Origin: Sphingomonas sp. Root710
GTDB taxonomy: Bacteria; Pseudomonadota; Alphaproteobacteria; Sphingomonadales; Sphingomonadaceae
Assembly (NCBI RefSeq): GCF_001429065.1
Contig: NZ_LMIB01000001.1
Coordinates: 1,594,172-1,658,171, forward strand
Direction: 5' to 3'
DNA: 64,000 nucleotides
Shown here one piece after another: positions 34,712 to 44,150 of this stretch. The position numbers and the translations under genes are program-made. The notes beneath the pieces were generated by a model. That model searched no databases and was not told where the DNA came from. It saw only the letters and a program-made list of their open reading frames with translations. Within the stretch, counting starts at the first letter, position 1, and each line of letters begins with the position of its first letter.

Positions 34712-36760
34712 ATGAAAAAAGGGGCGCCCTTGCGAACAGTGTCGACATGGCTGGTTTCTACCGTGAGCATCGCGCTGGCGTCGACAGCGCATGCCCAAAA
34801 TACATCCGACGACCGGCTTCTGAGCGACCCTGCCTTCGAGCAAAGCCTTCCGTCGCTCGTGTTCGTGCCGACGCCCGGGCCGGGGTCATTGTCGTCGAAT
34901 GGCGACGCCATCGCCGGACCTGCCGACTTCCCCGCCGATCCGGCCCTGACTACCCCGCTCGCACCGATCGCGACATTCGACGCCGAGCCCCCGCCGGAGA
35001 TCGACGTCGCATCGGAAAAAATGCCCGAGATCCGCTATACGCTGGTGGTCAAAGGTCTCGAGCCGGTCGGCCTAGACGACTCGTTTCGCGACCTCTCCGC
35101 CTTGCTCAAGGACGGGAGACGCGCCGCCAATGCCGCACAGGTCTCCGCGCGCGCCGATGAGGATGTCCAACTCGCCGAGCGGCTGATGCGCAGCGAGGGC
35201 TATTATGATGGGATCGCCACCGTCGCGGTTGACACGCTGCCCAATGCGACCAACAGCCTGACGGTCGAGCTTAGCGCAACGCCGGGCGCGCGCTATCGAT
35301 TGGGCAAGATCGCGATAACCGGTGCTGCGCCCGAGCCGACAGCGCTTGCCCGCAAGGCGCTGACTTTAGAAACCGGCGATCCAATCGTCGCGGCGGACGT
35401 GCAGAGTGCCGAAGCCGCGATCTCTTTACGCCTGCCAGAAGCCGGCTATCCCTTTGTCGAGGTCGGGCAGCGGGACATACTGCTCGATGATCGCGACCAT
35501 CATGGCGATTATACGCTGCCGATCAACTCGGGCCCCAAATCGCGGTTCGGCGTGATCCGCACCGAGGGCGATCCCGTGTTCACGCCCGAGCATCTGACCG
35601 TGATCAGCCGCTTCGATAAAGGCGAGCTCTACGACAGCCGACAGGTAGATGACCTGCGCCAGGCGCTGATTGCAACTAGCCTGCTTGCAACCAACGCGAT
35701 CGAGCCGGTCAGGACGGGACAGATGGCGGCAGACGGCACCGAGGTCGTCGATGTGCTGGTACGCCAGACCAAGGGTCCGGCGCGCCAGCTGGCCGCGAGC
35801 GCTGGCTATGGCACCGGCGAAGGGATCAAGCTCACCGGATCATGGACGCACCGCAATCTCTTCCCACCAGAGGGCGCCCTGACCGTCGAAGCGGTGGCGG
35901 GCACCCTGCAGCAGAGCCTCGGCACGACCTTTCGGCGGTCCAACGCCGGCCAGCGCGATCGCAGTTTCGCGCTCGGCGCTTCGGTCGCACGGCAGGATTT
36001 CGACGCCTATAATGCGCAGACGATCACCTTGTCGGGCAGCCTTTCGCGCCAGAGCACGCCGATCTTCCAGAAGCGCTGGACCTGGAGCGTTGGCGGCGAA
36101 CTAGTCGCGACCCGCGAGACGCCGTTCGAAGCGGCGACACTCGTTCGCGACCGCAACACCTATTTCATCGCCGCGATCCCGCTCCAGCTCGGCTATGATC
36201 GCTCAAACAGTCAGCTCGATCCGACAAAAGGCTTCCGGCTGTCGGGGCGGCTCAGCCCTGAGGCACAGAAACGTTCGGGAGGGGGCTTCGACGGCTATGC
36301 GCGCCTGTTGTTCGAAGGCAGCGCCTATTATCCGATCAGCGACGCGCTGACCCTGGCCGGCCGCGCGCGGGTGGGTTCGATCGTGGGCGCCGCGCGCGAC
36401 GACATCGCGCCCTCACGGCGCCTCTACGCCGGCGGCGGTGGATCGGTGCGCGGCTTCGGCTATCAGCAGCTAGGCCCCAAGGATATCGACGACAAGCCGA
36501 TCGGTGGCCGGTCGCTTACCGAATTCGCGCTTGAAGCGCGCTATCGCTTCGGCGATTATGGCATCGTCCCCTTCTTCGACGCGGGGCGGGTCGGCGAAGC
36601 CTCCACACCGTCCATCAAAAACATTCGCTACGGTGCCGGCATCGGTGTGCGCTACTATACCAATTTTGGTCCGTTTCGGATTGACGTCGCTACCCCGATC
36701 AACCGGCAACCCGGTGAATCGAAGATCGCCTTGTACATCTCGATCGGCCAGGCGTTCTGA
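34712..36760 (+). CDS. tamA: Outer-membrane assembly protein TamA (BamA/Omp85 superfamily)
   Basis: A 682-residue protein. The signal peptide (KKGAPLRTVSTWLVSTVSIALASTAHAQ, about 1-29, cut after AHA) is followed by three POTRA-like domains (YTLVVKGLEPVGL..., YRLGKIAITGAAPEPT, FGVIRTEGDPVFTPEHL). The C-terminal Omp85 barrel contains GGGGSVRGFGYQ (the conserved RGF loop) and ends in Phe. TamA works with TamB to insert outer-membrane proteins or move lipids. ATG 34712 gives a proper signal peptide; the longer frame starts with TTG. The stop overlaps the tamB start by one base, the usual operon layout. Confidence 0.93.
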   Translation: MKKGAPLRTVSTWLVSTVSIALASTAHAQNTSDDRLLSDPAFEQSLPSLVFVPTPGPGSLSSNGDAIAGPADFPADPALTTPLAPIATFDAEPPPEIDVASEKMPEIRYTLVVKGLEPVGLDDSFRDLSALLKDGRRAANAAQVSARADEDVQLAERLMRSEGYYDGIATVAVDTLPNATNSLTVELSATPGARYRLGKIAITGAAPEPTALARKALTLETGDPIVAADVQSAEAAISLRLPEAGYPFVEVGQRDILLDDRDHHGDYTLPINSGPKSRFGVIRTEGDPVFTPEHLTVISRFDKGELYDSRQVDDLRQALIATSLLATNAIEPVRTGQMAADGTEVVDVLVRQTKGPARQLAASAGYGTGEGIKLTGSWTHRNLFPPEGALTVEAVAGTLQQSLGTTFRRSNAGQRDRSFALGASVARQDFDAYNAQTITLSGSLSRQSTPIFQKRWTWSVGGELVATRETPFEAATLVRDRNTYFIAAIPLQLGYDRSNSQLDPTKGFRLSGRLSPEAQKRSGGGFDGYARLLFEGSAYYPISDALTLAGRARVGSIVGAARDDIAPSRRLYAGGGGSVRGFGYQQLGPKDIDDKPIGGRSLTEFALEARYRFGDYGIVPFFDAGRVGEASTPSIKNIRYGAGIGVRYYTNFGPFRIDVATPINRQPGESKIALYISIGQAF

Positions 36761-39700
36761 TGGCCGAGAAAGATGTGCTCGCTACGCCGCGCTCGCACCG
36801 GATCGCCAAGCGGGTCGGCATCGCGCTTGCGGTCCTGGCCGCGCTCGCGGCCGCACTGCTCCTGGCCATTGACAGCGGTCCCGGCCGTCGCTTCGTCGCC
36901 AGCCAGTTCCTTCCCTATGGGACCGAATCCGGTCTGGCCGTCGACATCGGTCGGATCGACGGAACGCTCTATGGCAGGATGACGCTCCACAATATTCGCG
37001 TCTTCGACACCCAGGGCGTGTTCGCGTCCGCGGGCGCGGTCACGATCGACTGGCGGCCCTTCGCCTATCTGCGCCAGGGCAAAATCGATGTTCGCGAGCT
37101 GTCCGCGCCCGTCGTGCGGCTGTTTCGGCTGCCCGTCCTCAAACCCGTTCCGGCCGATCCGGACGCGCCGTTGCTGCCCGATATCGATATCTCCCTCAGC
37201 CGGCTGAACATTGACAGGATCGTCATCGCGCCGGCGATCACCGGCAAACGCCATATCGCGCGATTGACCGGTTCAGTCGACATAGCCGACGGCCGCGCCC
37301 GCCTTGATCTCAATGCGCGCACGCTCCCCAGTCCGGGCGTAACCGCCGGGGACAGTCTGACGGTGCGGCTTGATGCCGTTCCCGCCGCCAACCGGCTCGT
37401 CATCGATGCCGCCATGAGCGCTCCGCGTGGCGGGCTCATCGAGCGCTATACGCAACTCGGCACGCCGGTGGCGCTTATCCTCAAGGGCCGCGGCGACTGG
37501 CAGGCGTGGAACGGAACACTGACGGGCCGCGCCAGCGATGCTGCGCTTGCCGATTTCACGCTCACCGCACGCGACGGAAGCTTCGCGCTAAAAGGCGACG
37601 CCATGCCTAGCGCGATACTGACTGGCCCGGCTGCGCGGCTGACCGCGCCGAAGCTGTCGCTAGATGTGTCCGCTGCTCTCAGCGAGCGGCGTGCCGATCT
37701 GCGGTTCGCCGCACGATCGAGCGCGATCGCCGTGAAAGGCGCGGGACTGGTCGATCTCGGCCAAAATCGCTTTGGGAGCCTAAAGATTTCGGGACGCCTG
37801 CTGACTCCCGGCGCGATCGCCGAGAATGTCCGCGGGCGCGACGTCGCCTTCGCAGCGACGATCGATGGGCCGTTCGCAACACCCGCCATCGCCTATCGGC
37901 TTTCGGCAACGTCGATCGGCTTCGGAACGATGGGTGTCGAGGGTCTGAGCGCCGAGGGACGCTCGACGATTGATGCCAATCGCATCCGCATCCCGGTACA
38001 TGCAACCGCCCGTCGGGTGACGGGGCTCAACGCTGCGGCCGGCGGACTGCTCACCAATCTCGCGGTCAATGGGGACCTCGCTTGGTCGAACGGGCGGCTG
38101 ATGTCGGATAATCTGAAGCTCAAATCCGAGCAGATCGATGCAACCGCTATCGTGCTCGTCGATCCGGCCGAAGGCCGTTACACGGGTGCGATCAAGGGCC
38201 GGGTCAACGACTATCGGATTGACGGGCTCGGCCGGATCCGCCTTGTGACCGACGCGAAGCTCGTGCCGGGCGCCAAGGGCAGCTTCGGCATCCAGGGCGT
38301 GTTCCGTCTGGCGACGCGCAGCCTCGACAACGCGACCTTGCGCGACACGCTCGGCGGCAATGCGGTGACCACCGCGCGCTTCGGTTTCGACCAGAATGGC
38401 ACGGCGTCGCTGACCGGCCTTCGGATGACCGCGCCCGGCTTCGCGATCACCAGCGGCGGGGGTCGGTACAATGTCGACACTGGCCGGATCGTCTTCACCG
38501 CGCAGGCGATGTCGAAGCTCTATGGCCCGCTCACCGTCACAGCTTCGGGCACGTTAGAACGCCCGCTCGTCCGATTGAAGGCGACGCAGCCTGGTCTCGG
38601 GGTCGATCTGCGTGAGTTGAACGCCGAGTTGCGCGGCGTTCCCGCCGGCTATGCGGTGCGCGCGAGCGCACGGTCGGCCTATGGCCCGCTCCACGCTGAC
38701 CTGCTTGTGCGCAGCGGGCGCGGACCGCTTGCCATCGAGGTAAACAGGGCCAGCTTCGCGGGAGTCGATCTCCGGGGCAGGCTGGTCCAGGCTCCGACCG
38801 GACCGTTTGCCGGCACGCTGACACTGGCGGGATCGGGACTGAACGGCACCGTGCGCTTGACGGCAGCGGGCGCCGATCAACGTGCCGATCTCGCCGTCAC
38901 CGCCAGCGCCGCCCGCATCCCCGGCGATAGTCCCATCGCGATCGGGTCGGGCAGCGTGACCGCCAGCGCAATCCTGGCGGACAAGGGGCCATCGGTCACC
39001 GGCCGGTTCGCGCTGCAGGATGTCCGTCAGGGCGAAGCGATGCTGAGTCTGGCGCAAGGCCGCGTCACCTATGCGGCTGGCCAAGGCAAGGTCGCGCTCG
39101 TCGCCGGCGGTCGCAGCGGCGTGCCCTTCGATATTCAGCTGCAGGCAGCGCTTGCTCCCACCCGGGTTGTCGCCAATGCCAAGGGCCGCGCCAACGGCGT
39201 CGCCTTCTCGCTCGCCGCGCCCGCTGTCGCGACCAAGGCCGGAGCGAGCTGGACGCTGCAGCCGGTTACGCTGATCGTGCCGCAGGGCAAGGTCGAATTG
39301 AGCGGGAGCTATGGGGCCGGCACCACGCTCCATGCGCGTCTGTCCGACATGGATGTCTCGATCGCGCAAGCCTTCCTGCCCGGCCTCGGCCTTGGTGGCC
39401 GGGCGACCGGGACCGTTGACTACCGCCTAGCCGCGGGTGCCGCCGCTCCGACGGCACGGGCCCGCCTTGATATCGCGCGTTTCACCCGTACGGCCGCCTA
39501 TGTCGTCTCGGCACCGGTCGATATCGCGATGCTCGGCACCCTCGATGCCGGCGGCGGTGATATCCGGGCCTTGATCCGGCGCGGTGGCGGTATCGTCGGG
39601 CGGCTTCAGGCACGGCTTGCCCCGCTGGGCCCTGGCGCCACGCTCTCGGAGCGGCTGTTCGACGCGCCGTTGTCAGGCGGGATCCGTTACAATGGCCCCG

Positions 39701-40962
39701 CCGACGTGTTGTGGACCCTGACCGGGGTCGCCGGGCAGACGGTGAGCGGTTCGGTCGCGCTCGGTGCCGATTTCGGCGGCCGGCTCGACACCCCTACGCT
39801 GAACGGCGTGGTGCGTGCGAATGCGCTGCGCTACGAGAATGAGACCTATGGCACCGTGATTTCAGGCATCGCGGTCGATGGTCGCTTCACGCAGTCATCG
39901 CTGCAGATCGCATCGCTCACGGGTAAGGCGGGCAGCGGAACGATCAGCGCCAGCGGCGCCATCGGTCTCGATGCGGCGCGAGGCTTCCCCATCGACCTCA
40001 AGGCGGAGCTGCACCGCGCCCAGCTCGCGCGCAGCGATGCCCTTGGCGCCACCGTTTCCGGGACAATAGCGATCACCAACAGCAAGGCGGGCGGCGCTCG
40101 GATCAAAGGAGAGCTCACCATCCCCGAGGCACGCTATCAGATCATCCGCCAGGGTGCTGCCGAAGTCCCCGAACTGACCGGAGTCCGCCGTCGCACCGAT
40201 CAAGCTGCCAAGCCCGGAGAGGTGGATGCCGGCGGTCTGCCCAGCATGTGGAAGCTCGATATACGGGTCCGTGCGGACAACAAGATCTTTGTCAGCGGCA
40301 TGGGACTGGAAGCGGAATGGGCAACCGATCTGAGGGTCCGCGGGAGCGCCAGCGATCCGCGGGTCACTGGCAGGTTATCGGTGGTGCGCGGCACGTACAG
40401 CTTCGCCGGGCGGCGTTTCGACCTTGCGGAGGATGGCGAGGTACGGTTCGAAGGTGGACCGGTCAACGATCCGCAGCTCGATCTTTCGGCCACGACCAGC
40501 GTCGAGGGCGTGAGCGCCACGATCAATATCGGCGGCCATGCGCTCAACCCGCTGATCGCCTTCACCTCGACTCCGACGCTGCCGCAGGACGAGGTCCTGT
40601 CACGACTGCTGTTCGGCAGTTCGGTGACCTCGCTGTCGCCCACCCAGGCGATCCAGCTCGCCGCCGCGCTCAATTCGCTGCGCGGATCGGGTGGCGGGCT
40701 CAATCCGCTGGGCAAGCTGCGTTCGGCGTCGGGGATCGACCGGCTGCGCGTGCTGGGCGCCGACAAGACCGCGGGACGCGGTACCGCGCTCGCCGCCGGA
40801 CAATATATCTCGAATGACATTTATGTGGAGATCATCACCGACGCGCGTGGGTTCACGGCGACCCAGATCGAAGTCGCCATATCGAAAGCGCTGAGCATTC
40901 TCAGTCAGACCGGCTCGTTCGGTGGCTCGAACGTCAGCCTGCGCTATTCAAAGGAGTACTGA
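36760..40962 (+). CDS. tamB: Translocation and assembly module protein TamB
   Basis: A 1400-residue inner-membrane-anchored periplasmic protein. An N-terminal membrane helix (VGIALAVLAALAAALLLAID, about 17-37) leads into long beta-rich AsmA-like repeats. The C-terminal DUF490/TamB domain (EARYQIIRQG, VSGMGLEAEWATDLRVRGSA, LSVVRGTYSFAGRRFDL, PTLPQDEVLSRLLFGSS) is clear and ends in the typical SLRYSKEY. It forms a lipid or protein conduit with TamA, whose gene it overlaps (TGATG). Length and domain order are normal for the family. Confidence 0.95.
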   Translation: MAEKDVLATPRSHRIAKRVGIALAVLAALAAALLLAIDSGPGRRFVASQFLPYGTESGLAVDIGRIDGTLYGRMTLHNIRVFDTQGVFASAGAVTIDWRPFAYLRQGKIDVRELSAPVVRLFRLPVLKPVPADPDAPLLPDIDISLSRLNIDRIVIAPAITGKRHIARLTGSVDIADGRARLDLNARTLPSPGVTAGDSLTVRLDAVPAANRLVIDAAMSAPRGGLIERYTQLGTPVALILKGRGDWQAWNGTLTGRASDAALADFTLTARDGSFALKGDAMPSAILTGPAARLTAPKLSLDVSAALSERRADLRFAARSSAIAVKGAGLVDLGQNRFGSLKISGRLLTPGAIAENVRGRDVAFAATIDGPFATPAIAYRLSATSIGFGTMGVEGLSAEGRSTIDANRIRIPVHATARRVTGLNAAAGGLLTNLAVNGDLAWSNGRLMSDNLKLKSEQIDATAIVLVDPAEGRYTGAIKGRVNDYRIDGLGRIRLVTDAKLVPGAKGSFGIQGVFRLATRSLDNATLRDTLGGNAVTTARFGFDQNGTASLTGLRMTAPGFAITSGGGRYNVDTGRIVFTAQAMSKLYGPLTVTASGTLERPLVRLKATQPGLGVDLRELNAELRGVPAGYAVRASARSAYGPLHADLLVRSGRGPLAIEVNRASFAGVDLRGRLVQAPTGPFAGTLTLAGSGLNGTVRLTAAGADQRADLAVTASAARIPGDSPIAIGSGSVTASAILADKGPSVTGRFALQDVRQGEAMLSLAQGRVTYAAGQGKVALVAGGRSGVPFDIQLQAALAPTRVVANAKGRANGVAFSLAAPAVATKAGASWTLQPVTLIVPQGKVELSGSYGAGTTLHARLSDMDVSIAQAFLPGLGLGGRATGTVDYRLAAGAAAPTARARLDIARFTRTAAYVVSAPVDIAMLGTLDAGGGDIRALIRRGGGIVGRLQARLAPLGPGATLSERLFDAPLSGGIRYNGPADVLWTLTGVAGQTVSGSVALGADFGGRLDTPTLNGVVRANALRYENETYGTVISGIAVDGRFTQSSLQIASLTGKAGSGTISASGAIGLDAARGFPIDLKAELHRAQLARSDALGATVSGTIAITNSKAGGARIKGELTIPEARYQIIRQGAAEVPELTGVRRRTDQAAKPGEVDAGGLPSMWKLDIRVRADNKIFVSGMGLEAEWATDLRVRGSASDPRVTGRLSVVRGTYSFAGRRFDLAEDGEVRFEGGPVNDPQLDLSATTSVEGVSATINIGGHALNPLIAFTSTPTLPQDEVLSRLLFGSSVTSLSPTQAIQLAAALNSLRGSGGGLNPLGKLRSASGIDRLRVLGADKTAGRGTALAAGQYISNDIYVEIITDARGFTATQIEVAISKALSILSQTGSFGGSNVSLRYSKEY

Positions 40963-40972
40963 CCCGCGACGG

Positions 40973-40996
40973 CCTTGATTCCTTGATTCCTTGATT
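40973..40996 (+). repeat. Three tandem copies of an 8-bp word
   Basis: CCTTGATT repeated three times in a row, 11 nt after the tamB stop. No function is assigned; slippage-prone. Confidence 0.7.
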
Positions 40997-41082
40997 GCAA
41001 TCGTCCGCTCATCGGGGCCTGCTCGACGATCAAAATAGGCCGACTCCGGCGCGCCTCAGCGCCTGAGGAACATCCCATCCTT

Positions 41083-41113
41083 GATATTTATATCGTATTA
41101 CGATATAAATATC
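41083..41113. promoter_or_regulatory. Perfect palindromic candidate operator (15-1-15)
   Basis: GATATTTATATCGTA and its exact reverse complement around one central T. The inner part reads ATATCG-TATTA-CGATAT, the same architecture as 32130-32158. It lies 52 nt upstream of the small gene at 41165, in an otherwise non-coding stretch (40963-41164). Confidence 0.6.
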
Positions 41114-41164
41114 CTATCCAGAATCAGGACCGCTTTGAGAGCGCTCCATGGCCCAGAGGAGATT

Positions 41165-41374
41165 ATGTTTTATTATATCAGCGCATCAGCCGCTCTATTG
41201 ACCCTATGCTATATCAGATTGAAACTCATCGCTGCTCGAGGTCGATTGCCCCGGCCGGTATTCCCGCATTCCATGGCCGAATATTACCGGCAATTCGGAT
41301 CAGGCGCGCGTTTCGTCCCCGATACGCGGCGACCATCGTGCCGCACTTACGATCAGGCGAATGCTGGCGCGTGA
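41165..41374 (+). CDS. Small hypothetical protein with one membrane helix (69 aa)
   Basis: Starts MFYYISASAALLTLCYIRL with a strong ribosome site (GAGGAG, 41155-41160) 4 nt before the ATG. The first 20 residues form a membrane helix or signal anchor; the rest is basic and Pro/Tyr-containing. The palindrome at 41083-41113 is placed as an operator for it. Not recognised as a known family. Confidence 0.5.
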   Translation: MFYYISASAALLTLCYIRLKLIAARGRLPRPVFPHSMAEYYRQFGSGARFVPDTRRPSCRTYDQANAGA

Positions 41375-41642
41375 CAAGGCCATCATGGAAATCCTTTCCG
41401 ACAATGACGTCGACGAATCCGCGATTGGTTCCGCGTCAGACAGCAGTAATACGCGGCCACATCGATCGGCGGGCGGGCGTCCGGCCCCAACGCCGGGTTG
41501 CCACCTGGGCAAACATAACGCCGCCCGCAAGGTGACCACCGATGCGTCAGGTGTGGACCATGCCCGATGTCGCGATTGTGGCTGTGAATTGACCCGCATG
41601 ACCATGGTCGGTCGATGGTTCCGCAGCGGGAAAATGGGATAG
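41361..41642 (+). CDS. Hypothetical protein with zinc-ribbon-like C-terminus (93 aa)
   Basis: The N-terminal half is acidic and Ser-rich; the C-terminal half (CHLGKHNAARKVTT...HARCRDCGCELTRM) has Cys/His spacing like a small zinc ribbon, ending WFRSGKMG. Overlaps the previous gene by 14 nt. ATG 41385 (MEILSDNDVDES) is an alternative start. No function inferred. Confidence 0.5.
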   Translation: MLARDKAIMEILSDNDVDESAIGSASDSSNTRPHRSAGGRPAPTPGCHLGKHNAARKVTTDASGVDHARCRDCGCELTRMTMVGRWFRSGKMG

Positions 41643-41702
41643 GTTCAGGAACTGCGGACCTGTCTCGCGATTGTGCCTTTACCGCTCCCGGGAGTATAAG
41701 AA

Positions 41703-44099
41703 GTGAACGCCTCAGACATGGCCCGACACCGCCTCATCGCGCCGCTGATCCTCGGCGCGATGATCGCCCTCATTGGCCTTGTCTTGGCGATCGGGGGGGC
41801 GTGGCTCGCCATGTTAGGCGGGTCGCTCTACTACCTCCTCACCGGGATCGCGATGCTCGCCTCCGGTACGCTGCTGATCCGCCGACGCGAGCTTGGAATC
41901 TGGCTCTATATGGCGATCTTCGTTGCGACTCTTGGCTGGGCGTTCTGGGAGGTGGGTGCCAATGGCTGGGCTTTGGTGCCTCGCATAATCGCTCCCCTGG
42001 CGCTGCTGATTGCCGCCATCCTCGTCCGCCCGACGATGACAACCGCGTCGCGCCGCTGGATAGCGGCGCTGGGTTCGACAGCCGCTGTGATCCTCGTCGC
42101 GGTCGTTAGCTTCGCTATCATTGGACATTTCACCGCTCCCCAGGTCATGGCCGCCTTGCCGCTCGGCCGCGCGGAGATGGCGGATCCCTCGCCCCTGGCA
42201 GCCGGTGCCGACTGGCCGGCTTATGGCGGGTCCTATAGCGCGCGCCGTTTCTCGCCATTGGCCCAGATCACGCCCGACAATGTCGGCAAGCTCCAACGGG
42301 TCTGGCTCGCCCACACCGGCGATCTGCCGTCCAACCCGGATATCAGGAAGACCTATGGCGCCGAGAACACGCCGCTGAAGATTGGCGACACGCTCTACGT
42401 CTGTACGCCCAAGAGCATGATCGTCGCCTATGATGCGGTGAGCGGAAAACAGCGCTGGCGCTTCGATCCGCGGGTCTCCGACAAAGCGATCCCCTACACC
42501 GCCGCCTGCCGCGGCGTGAGCTTCTACCAGGTGCCCGACGTCCCCGCGACGGCGCCGTGCGCCGCCCGGATCATCTGGGGCACGCTCGATGCACGCCTGT
42601 TCGCCATCGATGCCCGAAACGGCCGGCGTTGCTCCGATTTCGCCACAAATGGCGAAGCCGACATCAAGACCGGCATGGGCCAGGTTCGCGATGGCTATGT
42701 CTCGATCAACTCTCCGCCGACGATCGTCCGCGGCGTTGTCGTTGTCGGTCATCAGGTGCTTGACGGACAGGATCGCTGGGCGCCCTCGGGCGTCATCGAA
42801 GGTTTCGACGCGGTGACCGGCAAACTGCGCTGGGCCTGGGACATGATGCGCCCCGACATCACCGGTGTGCCGCCCGCCGGCCAGATCTGGACCCGCGGTA
42901 CCCCGAACATGTGGACGGCGGCATCGGGCGACGAGGCGCTCGGCCTCGTCTACCTGCCGATGGGCAACGCCTCGGCCGATTATTACAGCAGCCTGCGCCG
43001 GCCCCAGGAGAATGGGTTTGCCACATCGCTGGTCGCGCTCGACGTGAAAACCGGGAAACCGCGCTGGCATTTCCAGGCCGTTCGCAACGATGTCTGGGAT
43101 TATGATTTCGGCGCGCAGGCGACACTCATCGACTATCGCGGTATCCCCGCGCTGGTTTTGCCCAGCAAGCAGGGAGACATCTATGTCCTCGACCGCCGCA
43201 CGGGCCATCCGTTGACGCCGGTCGGCCTGATCAGGGCGCCCGGCGGCGGGGTCGAGCCAGCCCAGCGCGCGCGGCTCCAGCGGGTTTCGCTGTGGCAGAC
43301 CTTGCGCAAGCCGGCACTTACCGAGCGGGATATGTGGGGCATGTCGCCGATCGATCAGATGATCTGCCGCATCCAGTTCCGCAAAGCTTCCTACAAGGGC
43401 TTCTACACCCCGCCGGAAAGCGACCGCCATTCAATCGAATATCCCGGATATAACGGCGGGACCGACTGGGGAGGCGTAGCGGTCGATCCGCGCCGCGGCA
43501 TCATCGTCGCCAACTATAACGATATGCCCAATTATGTCCGCCTCGTGCCCCGAGCGGAGGCGAATCGTAAAGGTTGGACTCCGCGCGATCAGGCCCGCGG
43601 CAAGATCGGCGGCGCCGAAGGTGCGGGCGATCCTCAGGCCCACACGCCCTATGCGATCAATGTCAACGCCGGCTGGCGGATGCCGCTCACCGGCATGCTC
43701 TGCAAGCAACCGCCCTATGGCGGGATCCGGGCGATCGACATCGCGACGGGTAAGACGATATGGGACCGCCCGCTTGGCTCGGCGCGCACCAACGGTCCCT
43801 TCGGCATACCTTCGATGCTGCCGTTCACGATCGGCACGCCGAACAATGGCGGCACGGTGGTGACGGCCGGAGGTGTTATCTTCGTAGCCGCCACCACCGA
43901 CAACCTGATCCGGGCGATCGACCTCAAGACGGGCAAGACGCTCTGGTCGGACACGCTGCCCGCCGGCGGTCAGGCGACGCCGATGGTCTATGAGGCTGGT
44001 GGCCGGGAATATGTCGTGATCGTGGCCGGCGGCCATCATTTCATGGAGACGCCGATCGGCGATGCGGTCGTCGCCTATGCGCTGCCCCGCGCAGGCTGA
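41703..44099 (+). CDS. gcd: Membrane-bound PQQ-dependent glucose/quinate-type dehydrogenase
   Basis: A 798-residue quinoprotein dehydrogenase. Five membrane helices fill roughly the first 150 residues, anchoring it to the inner membrane and the quinone pool. An eight-bladed PQQ propeller follows (DWPAYGGSYSARRFSPLAQI, NTPLKIGDTLYVCTPKSMIVAYDA, GGTDWGGVAVDP, GGVIFVAATTDNLIRAID). It oxidises a sugar or polyol in the periplasm and reduces ubiquinone. The start is GTG 41703 behind GGGAG, or ATG 41718. PQQ synthesis genes are not in the window. Glucose versus quinate/shikimate specificity cannot be fixed by eye. Confidence 0.92.
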   Translation: MNASDMARHRLIAPLILGAMIALIGLVLAIGGAWLAMLGGSLYYLLTGIAMLASGTLLIRRRELGIWLYMAIFVATLGWAFWEVGANGWALVPRIIAPLALLIAAILVRPTMTTASRRWIAALGSTAAVILVAVVSFAIIGHFTAPQVMAALPLGRAEMADPSPLAAGADWPAYGGSYSARRFSPLAQITPDNVGKLQRVWLAHTGDLPSNPDIRKTYGAENTPLKIGDTLYVCTPKSMIVAYDAVSGKQRWRFDPRVSDKAIPYTAACRGVSFYQVPDVPATAPCAARIIWGTLDARLFAIDARNGRRCSDFATNGEADIKTGMGQVRDGYVSINSPPTIVRGVVVVGHQVLDGQDRWAPSGVIEGFDAVTGKLRWAWDMMRPDITGVPPAGQIWTRGTPNMWTAASGDEALGLVYLPMGNASADYYSSLRRPQENGFATSLVALDVKTGKPRWHFQAVRNDVWDYDFGAQATLIDYRGIPALVLPSKQGDIYVLDRRTGHPLTPVGLIRAPGGGVEPAQRARLQRVSLWQTLRKPALTERDMWGMSPIDQMICRIQFRKASYKGFYTPPESDRHSIEYPGYNGGTDWGGVAVDPRRGIIVANYNDMPNYVRLVPRAEANRKGWTPRDQARGKIGGAEGAGDPQAHTPYAINVNAGWRMPLTGMLCKQPPYGGIRAIDIATGKTIWDRPLGSARTNGPFGIPSMLPFTIGTPNNGGTVVTAGGVIFVAATTDNLIRAIDLKTGKTLWSDTLPAGGQATPMVYEAGGREYVVIVAGGHHFMETPIGDAVVAYALPRAG

Positions 44100-44150
44100 C
44101 CCTTTGTCATGCGGGAATGCTGCATTGCTTCCACGGTCGGCGCGTGCGGC

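Noticed and set aside
41814-43430. A 538-codon minus-strand frame opposite the PQQ dehydrogenase gene
   Set aside because: The plus-strand gene has clear domains throughout; the antisense frame has no domain and is a GC-driven shadow.
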